A stretch of DNA of 44,900 bases, taken from the IMG/VR virus record IMGVR_UViG_3300042898_002066, positions 1 through 44,900 of that record; one strand, given 5' to 3'. The notes beneath the pieces are model-generated. The model made no database searches. It saw only the letters and a list, made by a program, of their open reading frames with translations, and was not told the DNA's origin. A program made the translations under genes and the position numbers. The DNA is from a virus. Positions 1 to 6,044 of this stretch are shown here, piece by piece. How positions within the stretch are numbered: position 1 is the stretch's first letter; the number at the start of each line of letters is the position of its first letter.

Positions 1-242
1 GGATTAACTTTTTTGCGGTAATGGGGCACCGGGTAAGAATGGCGCATGGGCATTGAGAGGCGGAATCGCTTGTGTTCCATGATGCCGGCCCGAACGGCAA
101 TGCTCAACATTCGGGCTGTTTGAGCGCGTTGAAGTCCCCACTCGGTCCCCCATTGAGCGACCGTTTTCCAGTCCTCGGTTGGGCTCTGGATTGTGTGTTG
201 GATCTCGTCCCGAATGAGTCTTAGAAGCTCGGCAGATTCCAT
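1..242 (-). CDS. Partial small basic protein, possible winged-helix DNA-binding protein
   Basis: Eighty codons are visible and the gene runs off the left edge, so its C-terminus is unknown. The ATG at 242 lies inside the last 22 nt of the metallophosphoesterase gene and has an AGGGGG ribosome site 7 nt upstream, which fixes the start and suggests coupled translation. Residues 24-43 (DWKTVAQWGTEWGLQRAQTA) followed by a basic strand (GIMEHKRFRL) look like a helix-turn-helix plus wing, and the tail is rich in Arg, Lys and His. A role in DNA binding is inferred from this pattern only; no family is recognised. Confidence 0.6.
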   Translation of the reverse strand, partial: MESAELLRLIRDEIQHTIQSPTEDWKTVAQWGTEWGLQRAQTARMLSIAVRAGIMEHKRFRLSMPMRHSYPVPHYRKKVN

Positions 243-940
243 GTCTTTTCCCCCTGCGGCCACTGATGAAGGTAAAGTTGCGCGGTTGTCTCGGTGTACT
301 CGCCAAAGACGATGCCGTGGGACCAAGCGAGGGTTCCCCGGCGTCGGAGCGCGTAGTCCATGCAGGGAGCGTCGGCCAGCGTCCCAGGCGATAGGCAGAC
401 CGGGTTGTCACTGCGTCGGCCAGTCGCGATCCCAGCGCGGTGGGCGTGGGCAACGACGGTGTTGCCCCAAGTCTCGGCGGTGTCCCTGAGGAAATTCTCG
501 GAATACAGCAGACCGTGCCCCCATTTATAGCCTCCGAGGGTGTACCAAGAGCGCGGCAGCACGTCGTGGTGTTTGATGAAAACCCGGGCATGGCGCTCGA
601 TGGGCTCACGCATTTTGTCCCAGATGGCCTCCGCAAAGCCCCGCACCACGGTGTTGTGGTGGTACAGATATTTGAGCGCCCGCTGGTCATGGTTGCCGAG
701 AATAAACACCGTCGGCCTAAGCGCGTTGAGAAACTCTCGGCCCTGCTCGATGTCGTCGAGGTAGTCGTCGGCATGGTCTGAGTCGTCAGGGTTGGCCAAC
801 GATCCAGCACGAAGGCTGGCAAGGTCATAAGCGTCCCCGAGGTGGATTACCTCGTCGGGCTGAAACTGTTCCCGGAACAGAATTGCAGCAGCCAACGCGT
901 CTTTGTTGGCTCGGTTGCCGTGACTGCACCCGATGGCCAT
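221..940 (-). CDS. Calcineurin-like metallophosphoesterase
   Basis: This 239-residue protein carries the motif series of the calcineurin-like metallophosphoesterase superfamily: GCSHGN (residues 4-9), HLGDAYD (33-39), LGNHDQR (81-87), GHG (141-143) and AHAH (164-167). These normally bind two metal ions and hydrolyse phosphomono- or diesters; the substrate is unknown. The first motif is usually DxH, but here Cys5 replaces the Asp, so the metal site may be atypical. I chose the ATG at 940 because it puts motif I right at the N-terminus, as is usual. A GTG at 970 and a TTG at 1006 would lengthen it, and none of the three has a good ribosome site. It ends the small-gene operon and overlaps the next gene by 22 nt. 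Family call is secure; the cellular role is not. Confidence 0.85.
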   Translation of the reverse strand: MAIGCSHGNRANKDALAAAILFREQFQPDEVIHLGDAYDLASLRAGSLANPDDSDHADDYLDDIEQGREFLNALRPTVFILGNHDQRALKYLYHHNTVVRGFAEAIWDKMREPIERHARVFIKHHDVLPRSWYTLGGYKWGHGLLYSENFLRDTAETWGNTVVAHAHRAGIATGRRSDNPVCLSPGTLADAPCMDYALRRRGTLAWSHGIVFGEYTETTAQLYLHQWPQGEKTWNLPSF

Positions 941-982
941 GACCCGTTTCCGGCCCGGTGTGATGTTCACACTGACCCGTGG

Positions 983-997
983 ACCACAAATTGTGGT
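983..997. promoter_or_regulatory. Short palindrome upstream of metallophosphoesterase
   Basis: ACCACAAATTGTGGT is an inverted repeat with 7-bp arms and one central base, lying upstream of the chosen metallophosphoesterase ATG. It could be an operator or a weak mRNA hairpin. No protein is known to bind it. Confidence 0.3.
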
Positions 998-1006
998 CGG
1001 CTGCAA

Positions 1007-1026
1007 GCCCGCGGTGACCAGCGGGC
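1007..1026. other. GC-rich stem-loop between HTH gene and metallophosphoesterase
   Basis: GCCCGC and GCGGGC form a 6-bp GC stem around an 8-nt loop, just after the stop of the HTH gene. There is no T-run on either strand, so it is not a classical terminator. It may slow ribosomes or stabilise mRNA between the two genes. Confidence 0.35.
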
Positions 1027-1036
1027 AGCGATGGGC

Positions 1037-1288
1037 TCACAAAACGTCCCTCCGGCGTTGGCCCGACCCGATGAGAGAGACTGCGGCCATGGTGATGCCG
1101 TGACGGCTGGCGATGCCTTTGAGCGGTTGCCCCGCGGACCAGCGTTTGCGGATGTCCCGGACCGTTTCGTCGGGCAACGGCGGATGCAGCAGAACTCCCC
1201 CTGTGAGTCGTTTTACTGGTGCGGTTTCGATGGGCTTAGGCACTCCTAACAGGCGGGCGATTTGTTCGGCGGATAGCTGGGCGCTCAT
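1037..1288 (-). CDS. Small helix-turn-helix protein
   Basis: An 83-residue protein. The ATG at 1288 overlaps the upstream stop as ATGA, the coupling used throughout this operon, so I prefer it to the GTG at 1387, which would overlap the upstream gene by about 100 nt. Residues ~48-80 (LPDETVRDIRKRWSAGQPLK, then IASRHGITMAAVSLI) fit a resolvase or homeodomain-like helix-turn-helix of the kind common in small phage and HNH-associated proteins. An N-terminal helix (LSAEQIARLLGVPKPIE) also looks HTH-like. It is probably DNA-binding; the target is unknown. Confidence 0.7.
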   Translation of the reverse strand: MSAQLSAEQIARLLGVPKPIETAPVKRLTGGVLLHPPLPDETVRDIRKRWSAGQPLKGIASRHGITMAAVSLIGSGQRRRDVL

Positions 1289-1488
1289 TTTAGCAAATGT
1301 TTGATAAGGAGGTTTCGGTCTTTGATTGAAGCCCGGAGAATCATCTCTAACCAAGCGTAAGGGTTGATTGTCGAAACGTGCTTCCACTCTGGACGGTCAT
1401 TTAGGCTCTTGGCTGTCCCTAGAGTTTCCACTCGGATTGATCCGTTCCATGCGTGGACATAGACAAAAGCAAAGTTGCTTTCGCTCAC
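1285..1488 (-). CDS. Small hypothetical protein, last member of the cassette-linked array
   Basis: A 67-residue protein. The start is GTG at 1488, set by AAGGAGG 7 nt upstream inside the preceding gene's 3' end; the stop of that gene and this start share GTGA. An upstream in-frame ATG at 1515 only reads the cassette in the wrong frame and is not used. The chain (NFAFVYVHAWNGSIRVETLG, later INPYAWLEMIL) is a short alpha/beta-looking protein without the coiled-coil motif of its neighbours. I recognise no family. It overlaps the following HTH gene by 4 nt. Confidence 0.65.
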   Translation of the reverse strand: MSESNFAFVYVHAWNGSIRVETLGTAKSLNDRPEWKHVSTINPYAWLEMILRASIKDRNLLIKHLLK

Positions 1489-1515
1489 GGCTTTGCCTCC
1501 TTGGCTTTGTGCCAT
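1485..1515 (-). repeat. Junction cassette copy 1 (stop/RBS/GTG start)
   Basis: A 31-bp element ending AAGGAGGCAAAGCCGTGA on the minus strand. It encodes the C-terminus WHKAKEAKP and stop of the gene at 1485-1790 and supplies the ribosome site and GTG start of the gene at 1285-1488. It is identical over 31 bp to the copy at 2427-2457. Confidence 0.85.
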
Positions 1516-1790
1516 CGGTTAATGTTTGCCATGTCGTCATTGTCATACATGAGTTCATTCCCCGCCTCCTCCAGCCTGCGAATTTGCTCCATGTAGTGCT
1601 TCCGCTCACCTTCGAGCTTGTCCCACAAAGCGCGGAGACGGTTTTCGAGTTCGGTGACGTGTTCATTCAACCTGTTAATCTCCTTACGCTGCTCGTAGCA
1701 TTGGAGCTGTAGGCTGTTGTATCTTGCGTTGGTCGGATCAGCCTCATACATCGGTTTCCCGAATGCTTCGTTTATTTCTAGGTCTGTCAT
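1485..1790 (-). CDS. Coiled-coil array protein with TDxEINEA N-terminus
   Basis: A 101-residue protein. The ATG at 1790 overlaps the upstream stop as ATGA and has AAAGGAG 9 nt upstream. It looks like a chimera: the N-terminus (MTDLEINEAF) matches the start of the ABA-sandwich-type gene at 2038-2430, while the rest (long helix from ~30, then IRRLEEAGN and WHKAKEAKP) matches the coiled-coil paralogues in the array. The middle (RLNEHVTELENRLRALWDKL) has clear heptads and should form a coiled coil. Function is unknown; a small homo- or hetero-oligomer is a reasonable guess. The C-terminal codons are junction cassette copy 1. Confidence 0.75.
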   Translation of the reverse strand: MTDLEINEAFGKPMYEADPTNARYNSLQLQCYEQRKEINRLNEHVTELENRLRALWDKLEGERKHYMEQIRRLEEAGNELMYDNDDMANINRWHKAKEAKP

Positions 1791-2041
1791 TGCTTGTTCT
1801 CCTTTGCTCGCTGCCATGCATTGGCCAGCAGCCGATAGTTTGAGTCGGAAATGGTGCCGTCCTTCAGCCACTCAAGCAGCTCGTCGCCGGTACTCTTGAG
1901 TAGATTGATGTGGTCGTTGAGCAATCCAATCTCGTTACGCAGACACTTCTCAGGCCGCTGAAACTCGTCCATATCAGTGCGTCTCCAGCACTCATAGGTC
2001 GTCTCTGTTCGCTTTGGTGAATGGCAGTATGGACAGTTCAC
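1787..2041 (-). CDS. Small protein with N-terminal zinc-knuckle and short coiled coil
   Basis: An 84-residue protein starting at GTG 2041, fixed by AAGGAGG in the preceding gene's 3' end with a GTGA overlap. The N-terminus has CPYC (residues 3-6) followed by Cys at ~18 and ~33, which could form a zinc-binding fold like small phage zinc proteins. The second half (INLLKSTGDELLEWL ... AWQRAKENKQ) is a degenerate version of the RIKRLEEAGD/WxKAKEAKP pattern in neighbouring genes, so this appears to be another mosaic member of the array. Function unknown. Confidence 0.7.
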   Translation of the reverse strand: MNCPYCHSPKRTETTYECWRRTDMDEFQRPEKCLRNEIGLLNDHINLLKSTGDELLEWLKDGTISDSNYRLLANAWQRAKENKQ

Positions 2042-2059
2042 GGCTTGGCCTCCTTCCAT
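2038..2059 (-). repeat. Junction cassette copy 2, shortened
   Basis: A 22-bp shortened form ending AAGGAGGCCAAGCCGTGA. It encodes WKEAKP-stop of the gene at 2038-2430 and gives the ribosome site and GTG start of the gene at 1787-2041. Confidence 0.8.
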
Positions 2060-2430
2060 TTTCCAATCGTGCGCAGGAATGCCTCGGCGCGTTGGGATGC
2101 GGTTGCGTGCCATAGATACTTTCGACCATCCATAATGTCCCACAAAATGCTGTTCATTATGTCTTCTTGCTTCTCATTCAACACCTTCTCAGCTTCGTGC
2201 ATGGCGTTGAGGTCGTTGACGAAATCAGGGACAGGTATTCTGACCACAGACATCGGCTCGCCTTTGCATAGCTCCTTCATTGCGTCATCCTTTGTGTACT
2301 TCCCAGCTTCCTCGATTCGATAGGTGTAACCATGCCCCCCTTTACGGTAGAACCACCCTCCCTTCTCGACCGCATACCATTTCCATCCGACATGATCCGC
2401 GATTGCTTCGTTGATTTCTTCGTCTGTCAC
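2038..2430 (-). CDS. Phage ABA-sandwich domain protein (DUF2591-like)
   Basis: A 130-residue protein starting at GTG 2430 behind AAGGAGG, sharing GTGA with the upstream stop. Its sequence has the signature I associate with the phage ABA-sandwich (DUF2591-type) family: MTDEEINEAIADHVGWKW at the start, VPDFVNDLNAMHEAEK near residues 75-92, and ATASQRAEAFLRTIGKW near the end. The family is widespread in phages and has no assigned function. It is the only array member with a recognisable globular domain, yet it ends with the same KEAKP tail encoded by the junction cassette. Its N-terminal module recurs in the gene at 1485-1790. Confidence 0.85.
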   Translation of the reverse strand: MTDEEINEAIADHVGWKWYAVEKGGWFYRKGGHGYTYRIEEAGKYTKDDAMKELCKGEPMSVVRIPVPDFVNDLNAMHEAEKVLNEKQEDIMNSILWDIMDGRKYLWHATASQRAEAFLRTIGKWKEAKP

Positions 2431-2457
2431 GGCTTTGCCTCCTTGGCTTTGTGCCAT
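2427..2457 (-). repeat. Junction cassette copy 3
   Basis: A 31-bp copy identical to the one at 1485-1515. It encodes WHKAKEAKP-stop of the gene at 2427-2648 and provides the ribosome site and GTG start of the ABA-sandwich gene. Confidence 0.85.
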
Positions 2458-2648
2458 TTCTCAATCTCTATGTGCCACCCAATAAAGGCGGCAGCAACGG
2501 ATAGCATATTTCCCGCCTCCTCCATCCGCTTGATGCGGGCCTTTGCTTCGTTCAACTCGTACTCCATCCGAGTGCATTCTTCCGCCATTGCCATGTGACG
2601 GCAGACATCTTTTAGACGGGCTGCGTCAGTCCTAGGGTATTTGCTCAC
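2427..2648 (-). CDS. Coiled-coil array protein with PRTDA N-terminus
   Basis: A 73-residue protein starting at GTG 2648 behind a cassette ribosome site, GTGA overlap. Layout: PRTDA motif at residues 5-9, a helical stretch (ECTRMEYELNEAKARIKRME) with heptads, EAGN turn, then a short helix ending WHKAKEAKP. The PRTDA start recurs in the gene at 3273-3554, and the RIKRxEEAG core recurs in at least four array genes. No enzymatic motif is visible. It is probably a small oligomeric protein whose partners could be its own paralogues. Confidence 0.75.
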   Translation of the reverse strand: MSKYPRTDAARLKDVCRHMAMAEECTRMEYELNEAKARIKRMEEAGNMLSVAAAFIGWHIEIEKWHKAKEAKP

Positions 2649-2668
2649 GGCTTGGCCTCCTTCTCCTC
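2645..2668 (-). repeat. Junction cassette copy 4, shortened
   Basis: A shortened copy ending AAGGAGGCCAAGCCGTGA. It encodes EEKEAKP-stop of the gene at 2645-3040 and the ribosome site and GTG start of the gene at 2427-2648. Confidence 0.8.
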
Positions 2669-3040
2669 CCACAGCAACAGATCAGCGCGGAGTGCATCGT
2701 TCTCGGATTCGAGTTGCTTGATCCGATCCTCCAGTTTTCGCACCTGAAAGGCGATTGCGCGGAGTTCGCGTGGATGGTTGCAATCGGGAGACTCCGCTAG
2801 GAAAAGGATTCGTTGTTCTTCTTCTGTAAGTTTGTGCGCTTTGGATTGATCATCGTTTTCCAGTTCTTTGGAACAATCGTCAGGAATCACGAAGTATTCC
2901 TTCTGTTCCCAATTCCATGTTGGGACGTACAGAATTTCCAACAACGGTTCCATTGATCTTGTAGGTCGAGTTCCGACCTTCTTTCCGTTTGCGTATGCAA
3001 TCATCACGTTTGCAGCGTTCAGCACTTCTTGTTTTGTCAT
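2645..3040 (-). CDS. Two-part array protein: YANGK-type phage domain plus coiled coil
   Basis: A 131-residue protein. The ATG at 3040 overlaps the upstream stop as ATGA with AAAGGAG upstream. Residues ~1-60 (MIAYANGKKVGTRP ... VPTWNWEQKEYFVIPDD) resemble a short domain I have seen in many phage hypothetical proteins with the pattern YADGK ... W ... PxWNW ... EYRI; its function is unknown. A linker rich in Glu and Lys follows, then a coiled coil (RKLEDRIKQLESENDALRAD) and the cassette-encoded tail EEKEAKP. It looks like an independent N-terminal domain fused to the array's recurring C-terminal half. Confidence 0.75.
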   Translation of the reverse strand: MTKQEVLNAANVMIAYANGKKVGTRPTRSMEPLLEILYVPTWNWEQKEYFVIPDDCSKELENDDQSKAHKLTEEEQRILFLAESPDCNHPRELRAIAFQVRKLEDRIKQLESENDALRADLLLWEEKEAKP

Positions 3041-3276
3041 TTCGTCTCCTTTGCTTTTGCCCACAGTTTAGCGGATTGTTCAGTAGCGTACGGCTCCATG
3101 ATGTCTCCTGCTGCCGTGAGCGTTTTGATTCTGTCGTTTGCTTGGTTCAGTTCGTTCTTAAGTTTTACAACAACATGATGCGTGTGCTTCATGTTCACTT
3201 CGTTTTCCAGCTCAATGATTCGCTTTTGAGCTTCGACCAATTGATCGAAAAGGCTTTTGCTGTTTTGATTTGTCAC
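3037..3276 (-). CDS. Coiled-coil array protein
   Basis: A 79-residue, almost fully helical protein starting at GTG 3276 behind cassette AAGGAGG, with GTGA overlap. Two heptad stretches (FDQLVEAQKRIIELENEV and KLKNELNQANDRIKTL) flank a His-rich link (KHTHHVVV). The AAGD turn and WAKAKETK tail are diverged versions of the EAGD and KAKEAKP motifs. The ribosome site for the next gene (AAAGGAG) again lies in its last codons. Function unknown. Confidence 0.7.
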   Translation of the reverse strand: MTNQNSKSLFDQLVEAQKRIIELENEVNMKHTHHVVVKLKNELNQANDRIKTLTAAGDIMEPYATEQSAKLWAKAKETK

Positions 3277-3303
3277 GGCTTGGCCTCCTTGGCTTTGTTC
3301 CAT
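3273..3303 (-). repeat. Junction cassette copy 5
   Basis: A 31-bp copy differing from copy 1 at two positions. It encodes WNKAKEAKP-stop of the gene at 3273-3554 and the ribosome site and GTG start of the gene at 3037-3276. Confidence 0.85.
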
Positions 3304-3554
3304 TTTGATTGGTCGATTATCTTTCGAGCAGCGGCTTCAGTCGAGTCCCAGCGTGATGGATTTGAGTTTTCGAATAGCGCATCCCCCGCCTCCTCCAACC
3401 GCTTGATGCGGTCGTTTGCTGCGTTGAGTTCACGTTCGAGTTGGCGGCTCCAATCCAAAACTTCATCGACTGATGTTGGATCAAACTCCAATTCGGCGTC
3501 CGTCCTCGGTGTATCGCTAACCATTTTGTTGGTGTCACCAATATGGTTGCTCAC
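3273..3554 (-). CDS. Coiled-coil array protein with SDTPRTDA motif
   Basis: A 93-residue protein starting at GTG 3554 behind the cassette ribosome site, GTGA overlap. An internal ATG before SDTPRTDA (residue ~11) lacks a ribosome site. Layout: SDTPRTDA (12-19), a Ser/Asp/Glu-rich link, then the clearest copy of the shared core (RQLERELNAANDRIKRLEEA, then GD), a variable 20-residue stretch and the tail WNKAKEAKP. This gene joins the PRTDA start and the core in one chain, and helps define the family. It is predicted helical; function unknown. Confidence 0.78.
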   Translation of the reverse strand: MSNHIGDTNKMVSDTPRTDAELEFDPTSVDEVLDWSRQLERELNAANDRIKRLEEAGDALFENSNPSRWDSTEAAARKIIDQSKWNKAKEAKP

Positions 3555-3581
3555 GGCTTTGCCTCCTTGGCTTTGTTCCAA
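3551..3581 (-). repeat. Junction cassette copy 6
   Basis: A copy ending AAGGAGGCAAAGCCGTGA on the minus strand. It encodes WNKAKEAKP-stop of the gene at 3551-3754 and the ribosome site and GTG start of the gene at 3273-3554. Confidence 0.85.
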
Positions 3582-3754
3582 TGCAACTCTCGGTCGAACA
3601 GGTTCGTTTTGTAAATCGCTTCATCACCAGCCTCCTCCAGCCGCTTGATGCGCTCCTGTAGCTCGCGGATCTTTTTCGGCGCATCACTGCCTCCGCTCGT
3701 TGTCCGTGCATTGTGTTTCCTGGAATGCTCGTTGGCTAATTCACGGGGTGTCAT
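3551..3754 (-). CDS. Short coiled-coil array protein
   Basis: A 67-residue protein. The ATG at 3754 overlaps the upstream stop as ATGA and has AAGGAGGA upstream. After a basic N-terminus (ELANEHSRKHNARTTSGG) comes the core KIRELQERIKRLEEAGDEA and the tail HWNKAKEAKP. It is the first full array member in transcription order. Function unknown. Confidence 0.75.
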   Translation of the reverse strand: MTPRELANEHSRKHNARTTSGGSDAPKKIRELQERIKRLEEAGDEAIYKTNLFDRELHWNKAKEAKP

Positions 3755-3999
3755 TTCTCCTCCTTCGCTTTCGATTTCCCCTCTTCAATAATTGCCATCA
3801 CGCACCGCTTCTTTACGCCGACAGCCTTCGCCACGTAGGCCAAGCTCTGGCCTTCGTTCCACAGTTTCCAGGCGCGTTGGGCGTTGTAGTCTGGTGAGTT
3901 GAGGCGTGCCTTGACCACGTCTGGATGTGCCGTCACCGCAGCTGGGTGGGGGAAACTAATCCAACCTCGTGCCACAGCGTTCGAGATGAGCGAGTTCAT
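3751..3999 (-). CDS. Small helix-turn-helix-like protein heading the mini-gene array
   Basis: An 82-residue protein with ATGA coupling at both ends. Residues ~44-72 (AWKLWNEGQSLAYVAKAVGV, then KKRCVMAIIEEG) fit a helix-turn-helix. The C-terminus SKAKEEK carries the next gene's ribosome site in the same way as the junction cassettes and may be an early relative of the KAKEAKP tail. DNA binding is inferred. The recurring order of HTH proteins around the array suggests local regulatory functions. Confidence 0.7.
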   Translation of the reverse strand: MNSLISNAVARGWISFPHPAAVTAHPDVVKARLNSPDYNAQRAWKLWNEGQSLAYVAKAVGVKKRCVMAIIEEGKSKAKEEK

Positions 4000-4250
4000 G
4001 GGCGTTTCTTTTGAATCTTCAATCCAGCTTTTTTACACAGACCACAGATCACGCTCGGAGCGCGGCCGAACTTCTTGGACAGTTCTTTGTAGGAAAATGT
4101 TGGGTTGTCTTTTACGAACCGCTCGATGGCCGCCTTCTCTTTCTCGGTCATCGGGCTCCAACCTTCTTTGGGTTTCTCGACTACAACGGTTTTTGTGATC
4201 GTGGGCTGTGGCCCCATCAGGCGTTCAATGGCTTCACGGGAGAGTTTCAT
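3996..4250 (-). CDS. Small helix-turn-helix protein
   Basis: An 84-residue Lys-rich protein; the ATG at 4250 overlaps the RecE-like gene's end by 17 nt. Residues ~38-72 (EKAAIERFVKDNPTFSYKEL, then SKKFGRAPSVICGLCKKAGL) have the spacing of a helix-turn-helix whose recognition helix is near RAPSVICGL. It is probably DNA-binding. No clear ribosome site is present, so coupling to the upstream gene is likely. Confidence 0.7.
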   Translation of the reverse strand: MKLSREAIERLMGPQPTITKTVVVEKPKEGWSPMTEKEKAAIERFVKDNPTFSYKELSKKFGRAPSVICGLCKKAGLKIQKKRP

Positions 4251-5028
4251 CTTTGAGAATCCAGGTGGGCGATTGAATGATTTGAATGGAGTCGCCGTTG
4301 TAACCCGGCCAGCTGTCGGTGTCCTCGCAGACCATCCACTGTCGGATCCACGACTGCCATGTGGTCGATCCTTTGTCTAGCGAATCAGTGTCCAGCTGGT
4401 AAACAGCGACCGCGTAGGGCGCCTGGTCTTCGACGCAAATCCACTGCCATGCGCGAGTCTCCCCGGTGATATCCCGATATAGGTCGCGGTAGTACGCTGC
4501 CTGCACGTCGTAGCGCAGCTGACCGATCTGCCGGCGGAACCCAGCCTTGCTAGCATCCCTCGTTTTCTTGAGATCGACGATTACCGGGGTCGTGTTGGGC
4601 AGCCAGTCGATCAAGCCCTTGCGTTCGCAGGACTCGAACTCACCGAACATCCCGACCTGGGCCTTACCCGGCTCGGCCAGTAGGCGGCCTGCAACTGGGT
4701 GCAATCGGACCGCCTCAACCATGCGTTCGACAGTCTCGATCGCGTCCTGCTTAAACACGGTGACCCGGCGGTACTCCTGGTCCTCTCGCCAGGCGCGTGC
4801 TTCCTTGGTTCTGAAGTCGTCGTAGGGAGATGTGGTCCAAAGGTACGGCGTCCCGAGGACCTTGTGATCCAGCAGGGAGCCGATAGCCATGGCCTCGGAC
4901 GGCTCGCGCTCTTCCTCGAAGCCGACCTTAGCGTGAGCCGGCGACCGGCTGAACGCCTTGAGACTGGAGATGTTGATCGCCGGGTGACTGCGGTAGGTGT
5001 TTACGTCGATAGGGTGGACTAACTTCAC
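4234..5028 (-). CDS. RecE-like PD-(D/E)XK exonuclease
   Basis: A 264-residue protein starting at GTG 5028, with GGAGGT upstream and a GTGA overlap with the recT stop. It has the features of RecE/exonuclease VIII-type nucleases: GSLLDHKVL (50-58), a catalytic core RKGLIDWL (Asp141) and VIVDLKKT (Asp152, Lys154), then a helix with QLRYDVQAAYY (170-180) typical of the family. The expected job is 5'-to-3' resection of double-strand ends to leave 3' single strands for the neighbouring RecT-type protein. It corresponds to the nuclease domain only, without the long N-terminal part of E. coli RecE. The pairing with recT strongly supports the call. Confidence 0.88.
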   Translation of the reverse strand: MKLVHPIDVNTYRSHPAINISSLKAFSRSPAHAKVGFEEEREPSEAMAIGSLLDHKVLGTPYLWTTSPYDDFRTKEARAWREDQEYRRVTVFKQDAIETVERMVEAVRLHPVAGRLLAEPGKAQVGMFGEFESCERKGLIDWLPNTTPVIVDLKKTRDASKAGFRRQIGQLRYDVQAAYYRDLYRDITGETRAWQWICVEDQAPYAVAVYQLDTDSLDKGSTTWQSWIRQWMVCEDTDSWPGYNGDSIQIIQSPTWILKDETLP

Positions 5029-6002
5029 AGCGCACCTCCCGCCTTCACCACTGCACGGCCGATACCCCGCTTGTTCCGGATGATCCAGTTGCAGATATCA
5101 GGAGGAAGGTCTGCCACCGTGGGATAGGCTTCAGGGTTTTCCCACCACTTCAGGTCTATGACCAGCTTCACCAGCTGCTCGTAGGTAATCCCAGCGGATG
5201 CTAGCGTCCCTTCGACGGTTTCAAGCTCAGGCTCCGGCGCGGGAACGGGTGCGACCGGGGCGGGTGCGGTCTCAACGATCTCCGGTGTGGGTTCAGGAGC
5301 GGGCGGCTCCACGATTGCAATAGCCTCGGCCTCCTTCTTCTTGCGCGGCTTGGGCTCAACAGGTGCAGGAGGCGTGGGTGTAACGTCCATGATGGATGAA
5401 CTCACGGTGACCGACTGGACCACCTGCTGGGCCGCAGGGGTGTCCTGGACCTCTTCCGAGGTGTGCATACCCAGTGCGATCTCGGGCGCGTAGGTGCGGC
5501 ACCAGAAGGCGCCGGCCCGGTACTGGAGCATCTGCTCCGGCATGGTCTTCCACTTGGAGCCAGACTTGCCGTACCAACCCTCGACCTTGGCCATATTGAT
5601 GTTCACGAGGGCGCCAACGAGTTCCAGGTTGGAGTCGCGCTCGACTGCGAAAGCGCGGCAGCCCCACTCATCTGTCCCCTCTTTTCCAACCCAGCGGAAA
5701 CGCATCGGACTGAACCGACCGCAGCTGTTGACGGTGGCGATCAGGAACGAGGCAGACCACGTTGGCTTGCCGTGAATGGGAACCATGGACTGCATAACAG
5801 CCATGACCGAGGCGCCAATGCGCTGGCTGAGTTCCAGAGCAATGATGCAGTTCCCGAGGTTAGCCTCGCCCCGGTAGGCGTCGGGAACGAGGGTGCTGGA
5901 CGCAAGGGCCTTGGCCATGCGTTGGACTGAAACGAACGCGTTCTCCGAAGAGAAGGCGCTGAGAGGTTGTGCTTGCTGTGTTGCGACTGTTAGGTTGCTC
6001 AT
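5025..6002 (-). CDS. recT: RecT-family single-strand annealing protein
   Basis: A 325-residue protein. Residues ~20-195 match the RecT family: a helical start (FVSVQRMAKALASSTLVPDA), GNCIIALELSQRIGASVMAV, then the diagnostic PTWSASFLIATVNSCGRFSP and the MPEQMLQYRAGAFWCRTYAP helix. It should bind single-stranded DNA and anneal homologous strands made by the adjacent RecE-like nuclease. A Pro/Glu/Ala-rich hinge (~215-265) leads to a small C-terminal domain (ITYEQLVKLVIDLKWWENPE onward) that may bind partners. No ribosome site precedes the ATG; instead the ATG sits in an inverted repeat (6000-6019). Confidence 0.9.
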   Translation of the reverse strand: MSNLTVATQQAQPLSAFSSENAFVSVQRMAKALASSTLVPDAYRGEANLGNCIIALELSQRIGASVMAVMQSMVPIHGKPTWSASFLIATVNSCGRFSPMRFRWVGKEGTDEWGCRAFAVERDSNLELVGALVNINMAKVEGWYGKSGSKWKTMPEQMLQYRAGAFWCRTYAPEIALGMHTSEEVQDTPAAQQVVQSVTVSSSIMDVTPTPPAPVEPKPRKKKEAEAIAIVEPPAPEPTPEIVETAPAPVAPVPAPEPELETVEGTLASAGITYEQLVKLVIDLKWWENPEAYPTVADLPPDICNWIIRNKRGIGRAVVKAGGAL

Positions 6003-6019
6003 ACGTCAGTCAACGTATG
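6000..6019 (-). promoter_or_regulatory. Inverted repeat containing the recT start codon
   Basis: CATACGT and ACGTATG form 7-bp perfect arms around 6 nt. On the mRNA the AUG of recT is inside the stem, and no Shine-Dalgarno sequence is visible upstream. It may be a translational switch or an operator. Confidence 0.5.
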
Positions 6020-6044
6020 GCAAGTGGCGTTAGGTGTCCAGCAA

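Noticed and set aside
1285-1515. Longer array proteins beginning MAQSQGGKAV or MEQSQGGQAV
   Set aside because: These starts read the junction cassette out of frame; the ribosome site within it points to the GTG 27 nt further on.
2989-3648. Plus-strand frame of 219 codons through the mini-gene array
   Set aside because: It crosses three well-supported, coupled minus-strand genes and reads their cassettes in antisense.
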